From the NCBI GenBank assembly GCA_023238725.1, contig CM041546.1:22700085-22764084 (forward strand): a stretch of 64,000 nucleotides of DNA, in the 5' to 3' direction. Position numbers and translations under genes: made by a program. Below are positions 24,236 to 34,071 of the stretch, piece after piece; the first letter of the stretch is position 1, and every line of letters starts with the position of its first letter. The notes beneath the pieces were generated by a model. It worked only from the letters and a program-made list of their open reading frames with translations. It made no database searches and had not been told where the DNA came from. The DNA is from Scortum barcoo. Its lineage: Eukaryota; Chordata; Actinopteri; Centrarchiformes; Terapontidae.

Positions 24236-25528
24236 CCTGACCTCCACTAAATCTTCACAGTGAACCCTCCTTCCTTTTGTCTTTGAAAGTCCTTCTGACA
24301 GCCCACCACCCACAATTGTAAACAAACTCAAAAACAACAAACCAAAAAAATTGCTGCCACTAAAATTGCGTACTGTAACAGAGCTGCTCTCCGAGAAGAA
24401 AAGAAAAGTAAATGTGTATCAACAAAAGGTTGAGATGGGTTGGGGTGCTAGAATTGTGCTTGTGTTGAGGTTCCACCGCACCCTAGCGACCCCGGAGGCT
24501 TCCTCTGACTGTTTCAGTCCACCATTTCAACCAAGAGTTGTACACAAACTAAGGTGCTGGTAGCATACAATGGCATCATGAATTCAATAAATACAAAAAT
24601 CTTTTGTGCGTTTCATACAAAAATTGTACATATCAATATTTGCAAAAATATTTTTTATCCTCTATATACTCTTTAATAATTTACAAAAGGCAACAATTTC
24701 AACAACCCTCTGACCTTCTCGTCCAGCAGTCCCACCATCAAACTTGATGAGGGGAAAGGCTCCCTTTCCCCCCAAAACTCTCACTTTGCTTTTCAAAACT
24801 CCATAATTGTAAGGTGCACCTGAGGAGGGGAGATAGGCATGAAAAACAGTGGACACATTCACACTTTGTGTACTCAACATTTGTGTGTGCAGGAGTGTGA
24901 TTATATCCAAATCCGCAGGTTCAAAGGTCAGAGCAGGTCTGACCTAAATCCAGACTGAAGGAGCACTGCTGGCAGGTCTACCACAGCACTATTTAAAACC
25001 TGGGGCTACTGCATTTAAACTTTGCATATAGTTAATGTTTTCAGTAAAGGAAGCTCACTATCAGTAATAAGAGAGGCTCTTAATGTGACCTAATCAGCAG
25101 CATTATGTAACAGGCTAACATGAGCTTATTAGTTTTCAGTGTTGGCTGCAGCCTCACTGCAAACACCCTCTGTGCTCTGCGTATTAAAACTTGTGCTGCT
25201 AAAGCTTTCATGAAGACATTTTCTTAATTAAGAGTAACATTAATCAGTCATATTGCTCAGATATGTCACCAACATGCTAACGAGCTGTGCACAAACATAA
25301 ACTAGCAGCTACTTCAGAGTTAGCTAACATAGCGAGAGCAGCACAACGTCAAGACACATCTTATTGTTCACTTACAGACACCTGGTGTACCTGCTGAAAG
25401 CCGACTACACAGGTGACACAGTTTTGTAAATATGTTGTTAGCTGGCTGTTAGCAGCTACCTGAACTTGAACTGACACATCATCGACAGATAACGTCATCA
25501 ACGGAATAACCGCCGACTCGTTTCTCAC
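24236..25528. other. ibtk: ibtk first intron plus the 5' end of the start-codon exon
   Basis: Sequence between the presumed first exon and the start codon. No repeat or second ORF is recognised; short plus-strand ORFs here are the complement of the coding exon or random. Confidence 0.6.
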
Positions 25529-25680
25529 CTTCCGTTAGATAAAGAAAAAAGAGGACATGGAGAAAGTTGCGTCAGCGGCGGACATCCACAGTGTCATTAC
25601 TACAGATACAGAGGAGAGCTAGAGGGTTGTTTTCTCACTGCTGCTAATTTTGTCCGGACTGGACAGAAAGCCTGCGGGTT
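25529..25680 (-). other. ibtk: probable ibtk non-coding first exon
   Basis: A good minus-strand donor (GGAAG/GTGAGAA, GT at 25528-25527) lies about 1.3 kb upstream of the start codon, next to CCAAT boxes. The sequence from about 25680 to 25529 would be a 5' UTR exon spliced to the exon holding the start codon. The 5' edge is only a guess. No open frame of interest is inside. Confidence 0.55.
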
Positions 25681-25760
25681 AGGTAAAAACAAACCGGCCA
25701 GTGTCGAGACTTCTGATTGGTCCGCGCCTGTACATTTCTGTATCCTATTGGCTGATTTCT
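25681..25760 (-). promoter_or_regulatory. ibtk: ibtk promoter with paired CCAAT boxes
   Basis: Two CCAAT motifs on the minus strand (complement of ATTGG at 25716-25720 and 25747-25751) lie 31 bp apart, just upstream of the presumed first exon. No TATA box is obvious and CpG dinucleotides are locally enriched, as expected of a housekeeping-type promoter. NF-Y is the usual CCAAT binder; that part is inference. Confidence 0.5.
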
Positions 25761-27750
25761 GAGGGCGTTAGTTAATGTGCTGTTGCTGAACAGATGATGT
25801 CATAGCAAATTTTATTAATTTTATTTTTTTAACAGATTACACTATAAACGTGATTATATGATGGTATATTAGACCATGTCATTATAAAATAAGTTAAAAA
25901 TATGATATCAAAAATGCTGCATACCTTGTAGATTGATCTTAAATGATACAAGAGTCATTTAAAACGTGACACTCGTCAGTAAATTCTTGTTCTTCAAAAT
26001 CGCACAATTTTACAAAGTGTTAATATGTTTCATTTACTGTTTCATACCAAGTTAGAAGTTTCTAATTTAGATGCAGATACTTAGATAATTAAAATAATTT
26101 GAATATCTTGTGAGCACACCATGCCCACCTCAGGGGGAGGGAGGGATAAAAGGTGGATTTATAAAGCATTAAGATTCATAGTTATCCCTGGGAGGAGGAT
26201 CACTTTCAGCTTTGATCATGGAGGTTTCATGGAATTAGTGACTCTTACATTGACCGATGCTGAGAATAGGAAGGGGCCAAAGAAGGGTAAAGCTAGGGTT
26301 ACACTGGAGCTGCACTGGGGCATCCAAATATGACATATTGATGAGCACATCCTCGCTCACCATTCATGCATGAATACATCCACAGTATAATGCTGCAGAC
26401 AATGCTTTTACTACACTGAAGACACTTCTCCAAAAGATGTGGAAATACAGATCATGTAATAAGATAAAGACACTGTGAACCCTTGACACTGTCAATCATT
26501 ATAAATGTTTTTCTATCATCATTTGATTGAGGAGATTATTTACTGCTGTCAAAAAAAGTTTCACATAACGAGAGAAACTAGAACTTGTATTCCTCTCACA
26601 CTGGTAGGATCCAGTAACACTCATCAGTTTAAATGATTTAATAAACATTGTCCCATAAGATGGACTAAAGTCTGAGAACATTTTGTGAAGTGTGGAGATA
26701 ACAGTGGAGAGAATGAGTTCAAATTCAGTATTTCTGTATTTCTACATTAGTATCACCACTTATGGGTAAAGTACGTGATATTAAATATTCATATTTTTGC
26801 TGTGGACCCTCTTAAACCTTCTGAAAGGGACACATAATTAATTACATCCAGTGGGGAAAAAACTTTATTTATCAGAATTTAGTAATTCTAGTGTTTGTTC
26901 GCATAATCTGAGGATTACCTTTAGATATTTGAATGTTAAACCTTTACTTCAAATCCGAACAAGGCACCTTTATCCAAAGTAAAATTACAAAGCATGTTTT
27001 CCTTGTGCTTTGCTAGTTGTTGATGTGGTTCTGTATTATGTTGATATTCAAGCTGACACATCATACATCTTGAATCTTTCCCCTGCCTTCACCGGGTATG
27101 GTTTAGAGACCATTATAATCCTCAAGGAATCCTAAAAGGGTATTGTGGCTCTTCTAAATAAATAGCATCAGTTGACGGGCTCAGTGATGTGAAATGATGA
27201 ATGTGTTTCCTTTACCACTTTTCTTTTGCCTTCTCAATTCCCTTAGGTGTTTTCCACTGAGACTCTAACTCATCAAATGTGGTCCTCGTTGAACTGGATT
27301 AGATATCAAATATGATCATAGGCCTAATAAATCAAACTGCTTTCCCCACAGGAATCCAAAACTTTTTCATTTTCCTTACGCGTGGAGTCATCTTCTTGAA
27401 CCAGACAACACTATGAGATGACATTTTAGTCCTGAAAAGCACCTGAACATGTGTTTGCAGCTGTACTGTTTCAGCTTGGATTTGCCAAATGACCCTCACC
27501 TCTGGCTGAATGTCTGAGATGTTACTACACTGAATCACACAGACTGCAGCCTCATCTTAGGACGTCACTGGAGCTCCCTCGGGGGGGCCCTGGAAGTCCC
27601 TGGACACCCCAGCCAGGTCATTTTAAGTAAACTAGCAGCGATTTCGGCCACCACATGTTTGGCAGTCGAGTTAAAATTAGGCATTATAAATCCCTTATGG
27701 CGTTAACGCGAGTGTAACATTATTCCTGAAGTCTGATGAAACTTGTGTGA
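25761..27750. other. intergenic between ibtk and tpbg promoters
   Basis: About 2 kb between two divergently transcribed genes, AT-rich and without recognisable coding sequence. Both promoters would lie at its ends. Confidence 0.6.
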
Positions 27751-27771
27751 GTTTTGTTCCCCCTCCTCCAC

Positions 27772-27914
27772 AGGAACAATGGTACGCTCCCTCCCTCCGC
27801 CGGGCTGCTCTCAGTCTCCCTCTCCACACTCCCGACGTGCGGGAGGCTCGACTCCGTCATACATGGCACCTCTGGGAGACAGAGCCCGCTCTGCTTCACA
27901 ACCAGCTGCCTGAG
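27772..27914 (+). other. tpbg: possible tpbg 5' UTR exon
   Basis: A pyrimidine-rich acceptor (CCTCCTCCACAG, ending 27771) and a donor (CCTGA/GTAAGT at 27915) frame a GC-richer stretch about 350 bp upstream of the tpbg start. Mammalian TPBG has an intron in its 5' UTR, so a spliced leader exon is reasonable. The matching acceptor before 28261 was not settled. Confidence 0.3.
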
Positions 27915-28260
27915 TAAGTTACCTTACATCTCACATCGGACTCCGTTGTTTTTTTTTCTTTCGGGACTGTAAAAAAATCCCGCGAAGTAAAAAGCTCCGA
28001 GGTTTGGGAAACAAAGGCTAGAAGTTTGCGAGCTTTGTCCACATCCCCATTTTCTTCATGGAAACGTAGAGCTCTCCTAAACCAGGATGGTTTGGGGGTA
28101 GTTGTATGGAGTGAGAGCTGGAGCGGGGAGCACTTTGTGAAAGGTTGAAGGCGGGAAACGTAGTTGAGAAACTTTCCCTCGTTCCTCGAGGAGGAGCCGG
28201 GCGGTGATCGAGTCTGCTCGGTGGGCAGTAAATCTTTACGCACAGCCTGCACTGTCCAAG

Positions 28261-29391
28261 ATGCGCCTGTTGAGCCCGTCGTGCGGATGTGACCGAGGGG
28301 GAGCGCACTGGTCCGGGGTGATGTTTGTGCTTGTGCTGCTCGCCGTCGTGCTGTCCTGTCACGGCTGTCCGGACAAATGCTCTTGCTCCTCACAAACTGT
28401 CAAATGCCAAAACCAGGACTTGGATGAGATTCCGCATTCTCTGCCGCTTAACACCAAAGTCCTGTTCGTCACAGGAAACAACATTTCCCGCATTAGTCTG
28501 GACTCTTTCCCAACCCGCCTGGAACTGTTGACAGATCTCTGTCTTAGTGGGAATGGGATGGAGTCTGTGGAGGAAAAGGTATTTGACAACTTGCCAAAGC
28601 TGGTTCGGCTGGACCTCAGCAACAACAATATCCTGAATTTCAGCAAAAGAGCTTTCCCCGATAATAACACGCTGCAGGTCCTGAACCTCAGCAATTCCTT
28701 CCACAATCATACATTTTCCATGGACGTGATCCAAAGCGTCCTGCAGAGTGGAAACCTCCACCAGCTGACAGCCTTGGACCTGTCCAACAATGACCTTGTG
28801 ATTCTCCCAGACGACATGTTCTCCAGCCTCCCCAACATGGTCAGCCTCAGCCTGCAGAATAGCTCCATCATCATCATTCAGAACGGGACGCTGAGGGTGC
28901 CGCCACTGCGTGACCTTGACCTGAGGGACAACAGCCTGAGGGACCTGTCCTCCGCCGCCATGGCAGAGCTCGGCCTCAAGTCCGGCCTCCGTGTCCGGCT
29001 GGCGGGGAACCCCTGGCGCTGCAACTGCTTCATCGAGGACATGCTATCGTGGCTGAAGAATGCCACTCAGGTCGCCGACACACAGAACCTGACCTGCGAA
29101 GAACCGGAGGGCCTCAGACGCCTGCCGCTCCTGCAGGTACAGCAGTCCCAGCTCAAGTGTGCGGGCGTCATGGATGGCGTGCTGGAGACCTCGTACGTTT
29201 TCCTGGGGCTGGTGCTGGCCCTGATTGGCGTCATATTCCTGCTGGTGCTCTACCTGAACAGAAAGGGCATCAAGCGGTGGATTTACAACATCCGGGATGC
29301 TTGTAGGGACCACATGGAGGGGTACCATTACAGGTATGAGATAAACTCTGACCCGCGTTTGGCCAACCTGAGCATCAACTCGGACGTGTGA
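28261..29391 (+). CDS. tpbg: trophoblast glycoprotein (TPBG / 5T4 / Waif1)
   Basis: Single-exon reading frame of 376 residues. Features in order: signal peptide (about 1-34, hydrophobic core VMFVLVLLAVVLS), LRRNT cysteine cap (CPDKCSCSSQTVKC, from about residue 36), leucine-rich repeats (LVRLDLSNNNIL, LTALDLSNNDLVILP, LRDLDLRDNSLRDL), LRRCT cap (NPWRCNCFIEDMLSWL), one membrane helix (about 312-332) and a 44-residue tail ending NSDV, a PDZ-binding type terminus. Many N-x-S/T sites suggest heavy glycosylation. The tail RWIYNIRDACRDHMEGYHYRYEI is the family hallmark. TPBG acts at the plasma membrane and dampens canonical Wnt signalling through LRP6. The ATG at 28261 was preferred over an upstream in-frame GTG at 28204; a Met at 28321 is a possible alternative. 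It is shorter than the 420-residue human protein. Fish can have two tpbg copies; which one this is cannot be told here. Confidence 0.95.
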   Translation: MRLLSPSCGCDRGGAHWSGVMFVLVLLAVVLSCHGCPDKCSCSSQTVKCQNQDLDEIPHSLPLNTKVLFVTGNNISRISLDSFPTRLELLTDLCLSGNGMESVEEKVFDNLPKLVRLDLSNNNILNFSKRAFPDNNTLQVLNLSNSFHNHTFSMDVIQSVLQSGNLHQLTALDLSNNDLVILPDDMFSSLPNMVSLSLQNSSIIIIQNGTLRVPPLRDLDLRDNSLRDLSSAAMAELGLKSGLRVRLAGNPWRCNCFIEDMLSWLKNATQVADTQNLTCEEPEGLRRLPLLQVQQSQLKCAGVMDGVLETSYVFLGLVLALIGVIFLLVLYLNRKGIKRWIYNIRDACRDHMEGYHYRYEINSDPRLANLSINSDV

Positions 29392-29990
29392 GCGAGGTCG
29401 GGACGCTGTGTGGGACCCCACAGTGAGATATTCAGTGACTCATACTGTTAAGATTTGCATGAAAGTCTTCCTCCCCCCCCTTCTGCCCCCCTATGATATT
29501 ATTCAGATCTGACATCTGTCATGGCTCCTGACTAACCCCCCTCACCACCGCCTCCATTCAACCACTGCCGCATGTCCTGTACAAGTACCTGGCAGCTGTG
29601 ATGTCAACTGCGTTTCGTCCGTGTAACATTGCATGGACAATGAATCATGGTGAAGAGGGTTTTTTTGAGAGGTGCACAGAGTGATATGTTCTATTTTTAC
29701 TTTTCCTAAAGGATAAACGGATGGAGTCCATTGACTTTTAGGTGAAAGAATACCTGATAACACACATACTGCCGGTCATTGCATCCTCATTATGCCTCTG
29801 CTGCAGAGAAATGCTATACTGCTTGTTTATAAGTTTATTCTTTTTAATATGTGAATTTGTGATATAAAGTATGCCTTTTTTGAATGAATTATAGTTCACT
29901 TTCCATAATTTTTTGGGTTACTCGGTGGATGTAATTGCTTTTTTTTCTTGTGAAGATATTGAGCTAAATAAAATGCCTCTGAATTGCTGG
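29392..29990 (+). other. tpbg: tpbg 3' UTR with AATAAA signal
   Basis: Sequence after the tpbg stop has no further coding signal and reaches an AATAAA at 29967-29972, giving a 3' UTR of about 600 nt. A C-rich run lies near 29471-29491. Confidence 0.6.
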
Positions 29991-30897
29991 TATCTGTCTC
30001 GACTGAGGACCTTTTTAATGTTAAGAATGTGATCAAAAGGCCTCGACACGGCGGCGGCGTCGCTCGTCCCCGAGGCAATGCCGCGACTAGCCCAAGCCTT
30101 GTGACAAAACACTAAATCGTACTCCAGTTGTCAGCGAGTTCAACAACGTGTGAAACTCCGCCGCAACACTTTTGAGCGCTCCGTTCGCTAGCAAGTGAGT
30201 CGCTGCGGCAGGAAATCGAGTCAAACTGAGGAGTTGAACAGAGAACATGCTGACTGAATTTAAATGAGCTTCTGTCTGTCTCTATAGGTGATGAGAGTAG
30301 CCAAGTGTTATCTCCCATCCAATTTGCCTCCTGTGGTGAATCTGCTAAAAAATCCCTGGCTCCGCTGCGAATTCCCCAAAATAATGTCTGTGAGCTGCAG
30401 CCAGTGGGCAGGATTGACGTCCAACAGCATAGATGGAGAGCCTTTCAATACACTCCAGCTGCAGAAAGTAGGGGAAAAAAGGTATATGCTGTTTCATGGC
30501 ACATGCTAATGAAGGCAAACTGAACCCAAGATTCCCTCACAGAGGTATTATGGAAATGAGCTCAAGCGGCTTTGCTTTTCATGTAACCCTGTTTCAGGGG
30601 AACTGGCACGTTTTTTTTTTTCCATCACTGTTTCTACCCAATCATCAATTGTTATTTTTCAATGCCGTCCGGTGTCGTACATGGAGAAATAATGAATGTG
30701 TGGCACCCCTTTTGAAGAGTATACCAGGCATGTTGCTGTCAGGCAGTCTATATTAATGAAGATGTTCCTTGTGGTGGCACACAGGAATGACTGTGAACTT
30801 CCTTGGCCTTTTTTGAAGAGCATCCAGATAGATAATAATTTCCCTTTCCCCCCAGCTCTCATTCTTTCTTTCTCTCCCTCTCCATTTCTCTCCCTCT

Positions 30898-30928
<31 letters not shown>

Positions 30929-33743
30929 CGTCTCTAACTGGCCTTACGTAGCCTGCAGCTACATGTAATTTGTAGTGGAGCAGCGTGGCTCGTGCACACA
31001 TTTGCCCCCACTGTGTCGCCTTGGCAGATCTTTGTACTCCAGTATGAAAAACTCATTTTTGCCATCAGCAGCTGCCATAATTCTGACTCCGTCTCTGGAT
31101 GCATCTGATTACGCTCGTTTGACGCGGGGAAGGGGAAGCGCCATGTAACACTATCTGTCTGGTCTGGTGCTCTGGCTGGTGTTAATGCTCCGCGTGTCTC
31201 CTGACAAACGCGGCAGCCGCTCAGCCGTCTCTGTGGGCAGAAGACGTGTCGTCACACCTTTTGGCTTCACACTTCCTGCCTGGAAATGTCTGTGTCTGGG
31301 CGCCGTTTGTTCAAACACATCATCGCCGATCTCGGAGACTAGCTGGAGTGTGTAATTGCCTGTAATATGCTGCACAGTCCTCTTTTAATAGGACTTTTAT
31401 TCTTGTTGGCTTCAAGATGTGTTTCTCAGGATTCTATTCTGATGATCACACCTTCATTTCTGGCGCTCTCGAACGATTGTGATTTTGCTGGTTAAACAAT
31501 CCCAAACCCAGAGGCCTTGGTTACAAGCGCCTGTGTCCTCACTACGGATGTGTAATTGTTGCAGGCTTATTTTGAAAATGGATGGTCTCACTTCACACAC
31601 ACAATTCCCCAAAGTGTGGCCTCTCTGTCCCAGTGGGCCCGTACAGGTGCAGGCTGCTTACAACCTAATGTTTCCACAGAGACCGTCCGTGAATAGTCCT
31701 CCTTCTCACACACTCTGCGGATTCATATTAACGAGTGATTTTGCTCAGCCACGCCTCGAGCTACGCTTGGCAGAGCAGGTGTAATTACAGTGAGAAGGGG
31801 GGGGGAGAAGGTGAGAGAGTGGATGGTTGAAAAGGAGGAAGAATAAAACCGATGGGTGTGGAGAGGTGCTCTCTGTTCTCTCAGCACGCCGACACCCCCA
31901 CTGGCTCGCTCAGTGGCCCCTTTGTGCTTGTTAACACCGGTCTCCAAACAGCTCAGACGTCTAAATAGCCGGTCATTGACTTACGGTGTCAGCAGAGATC
32001 CAGAGAGGCAGCGCCGTGTCCCGGGCAGCTCCCTGGACTCTCTCAGCTGTCTGTTAGGGCAGGAGCGGGACTGGTGTTTGTTCTTGTCACTAAACACAGG
32101 CTTTGTTGCGGACACTGCAGTCAGCCATGTTTTATCTCCTCTACTTTGTTGTTTATGTGAACCACTGCGGCGCAACTGTTATAAGATCAGGTGTAGAACG
32201 TTACCCTTGTGCACGGGTATGCGAGGTTGATGTTTTCATCGCTTATCAAAGCAGGTATTGCTGAATAAATCACCTTTAAGAAGATGGATATGACAAACTG
32301 AGATAGTATAACTTACTGTTATTTTGATGGCCAGTTAGAGGCCCTAATAATAAAAAAAGTATGAATGTGCTTTATTATTAAATCCAGGTTTGCAGGTTAT
32401 GGTTAGAGTTTGTTAAACTCTGTTTTACACAGTGCTCACATGCCCATTATTACAGTGAATGTCTATGAAGTGAAGCCTTTGTTCAGCACAAAATTGGATT
32501 CCAGATGAAACTAATATAGTCTGTAGCTTCATCAATCTGAATTAGACACATCAGGTGATATCTTCATAGGTTACAGTCTTTTCACTACAAAGGTTTGGGA
32601 AATTCCCACTTGATTTTGCTAACTCACATTCCTGGAGCCTCATTTTACCTCAAGCCGGATACAAATCACTGTCCATCTTGCAGAATAAAAGGCTGCAGCC
32701 AATTATCTTACAATCCTTTATGTATTCAATGGCTTTAACTGCACACTGGAGACTTTACCTGTTTTAGACGCCAGAGAAGGCGCTGCCTCCTTCCAGACAA
32801 CGGGTATAGCAGCCTGGGGAGCGCCGTCTTCGAGAACAAACATCTCATCCCTGTCTTTGTCGCTCCAGGATGGAGAATCAGATGAGTGTAGCCGAAACAC
32901 CGGCACTGGTACATACATGAAGCAAGCGTATGCTTCAACTTTAAACACAGTCTACCAGGACACTGCCATAGACTCCAGCTGAACTCTGGCATGCATTTTG
33001 TTTTTACAGAACAAGGGCTGTGGTGTCTTACCACAAAAAGGATCGCTTTACAGCCAGCGTAAACAGGAGGAATAATCACAGCGACAAATAGTTCTTTTAA
33101 GGTAGATAATGGCACATAAGTGTTACATTTAGATAGACGTGAAAGATTCTGAACTGATCCTTTAATGGTGAGATTCAGTGGTCTAACCCTTTTGATCAAA
33201 ACAACATGCAGCTCTTTCAGATATAATTCTCTACTGAATAATCACAAACTTAGTTGCTTGTGAAACTCACTGGCCTTCTAAACGCGATTATCAGTCAAAC
33301 CCTGTCCCACCCACTACCCCTACCCTGTAATCCTGCACACACAGACGCTGTTCCCCCGCTCGCGACCATGTTTGTTGAGCCACGTTTAATATGCCGGTGC
33401 ACTTTCCTCGCGATGAGAGACAGACTGGCAGGTTATCAGATTGCCAGAGTGCCGTAATTACATTCACCGCACCGCGCTGGTCTGCTGCTCCACAAACACC
33501 TGGCAAGTTGCCCCAGCTGCTGACCTTTCCCTCAGAAAAAAACAAAAAAAATAAAAAAGAAAAACCCAGCTATGTAAATGGCAGTCAGAGGGGCACGCTT
33601 TGTACGCTCAAATTATGCTAAAGCTTTTTTTTAACAAAGCAACAGAAATTCACTCACTCTCTCTGATATGCCACCGCTGCCCCTGATCCTCTCCGGATGG
33701 AGCGGCGGTGCCAGTTGACGGCCTGGACCGCTTGTCATCAACA
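29991..33743. other. intergenic, downstream of tpbg
   Basis: No gene recognised. It contains a CpG cluster at 30038-30215 and an AC microsatellite at 30.9 kb. The stretch of about 32.5-33.2 kb has phrases (CTCCAGGATGGAGAATCAG, GTACATACATGAAGCAAGC) that feel like a dispersed fish repeat, though I cannot name one. Confidence 0.5.
30903..30927 (+). repeat. (AC)n microsatellite
   Basis: About 12 AC units following a CT-rich stretch (TTTCTTTCTCTCCCTCTCC). Confidence 0.9.
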
Positions 33744-33801
33744 ACCCCTCCCCCCCCTCCCCTCCCCTCCTTCCCCTCCCCTCCTCCCCTCTCCCCCCCT
33801 C
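33744..33801 (+). repeat. long polypyrimidine (CCCCTCC) tract
   Basis: An almost pure C/T run of nearly 60 bp with a mirror-like CCCTCCCCTCC pattern. It lies just upstream of the CpG-rich segment at 33.9-34.07 kb. Such tracts can form triplex DNA or, on one strand, i-motif/G-quadruplex; that is inference. Confidence 0.8.
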
Positions 33802-33879
33802 AACCCACCACCTCTGCGTCTTCCCTCCACATGAGATGCCTCTGCTTCTCTAATGTGGATTTATGATGCCGTACATGAG

Positions 33880-34071
33880 CGTGTCGTGGAGGCCCGCCCC
33901 CTGTTGAGTTGAGCCATGTTGGGCTTAATGAACAAGCCCACTCCTAAACGAAGACGGATCGGAGCTGACAGCGCCGCAGCCTCTCCGCGCAGCGTCTGCC
34001 GCATGTGCTTGAGGGACAGACGCGGGTGGGGGTGCGCAGATGGGGGGCGATCGGGAGGGGACTGCAGCACG
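33880..34071 (+). promoter_or_regulatory. CpG-rich segment, possible unannotated first exon
   Basis: About 15 CpG dinucleotides fall in roughly 115 bp (33945-34060), far above the local background. A splice donor consensus (CACG/GTGAGAG, GT at 34072) follows on the plus strand. An ATG at 33916 opens a frame with a basic KPTPKRRR stretch that I do not recognise. It could be a promoter with a first exon of a non-coding RNA or an alternative upstream element; no downstream exon was found. Confidence 0.3.

Noticed and set aside
28204..28260. Upstream in-frame extension of tpbg
   Set aside because: It begins at GTG, not ATG, and adds 19 residues with no family counterpart in front of a normal signal peptide.
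27896..28762. Minus-strand ORFs opposite tpbg
   Set aside because: They are complements of the tpbg coding strand, which keeps the opposite frame open by composition.
32735..33199. 154-codon minus-strand ORF
   Set aside because: It has no recognisable domain and overlaps a stretch suspected to be a dispersed repeat.
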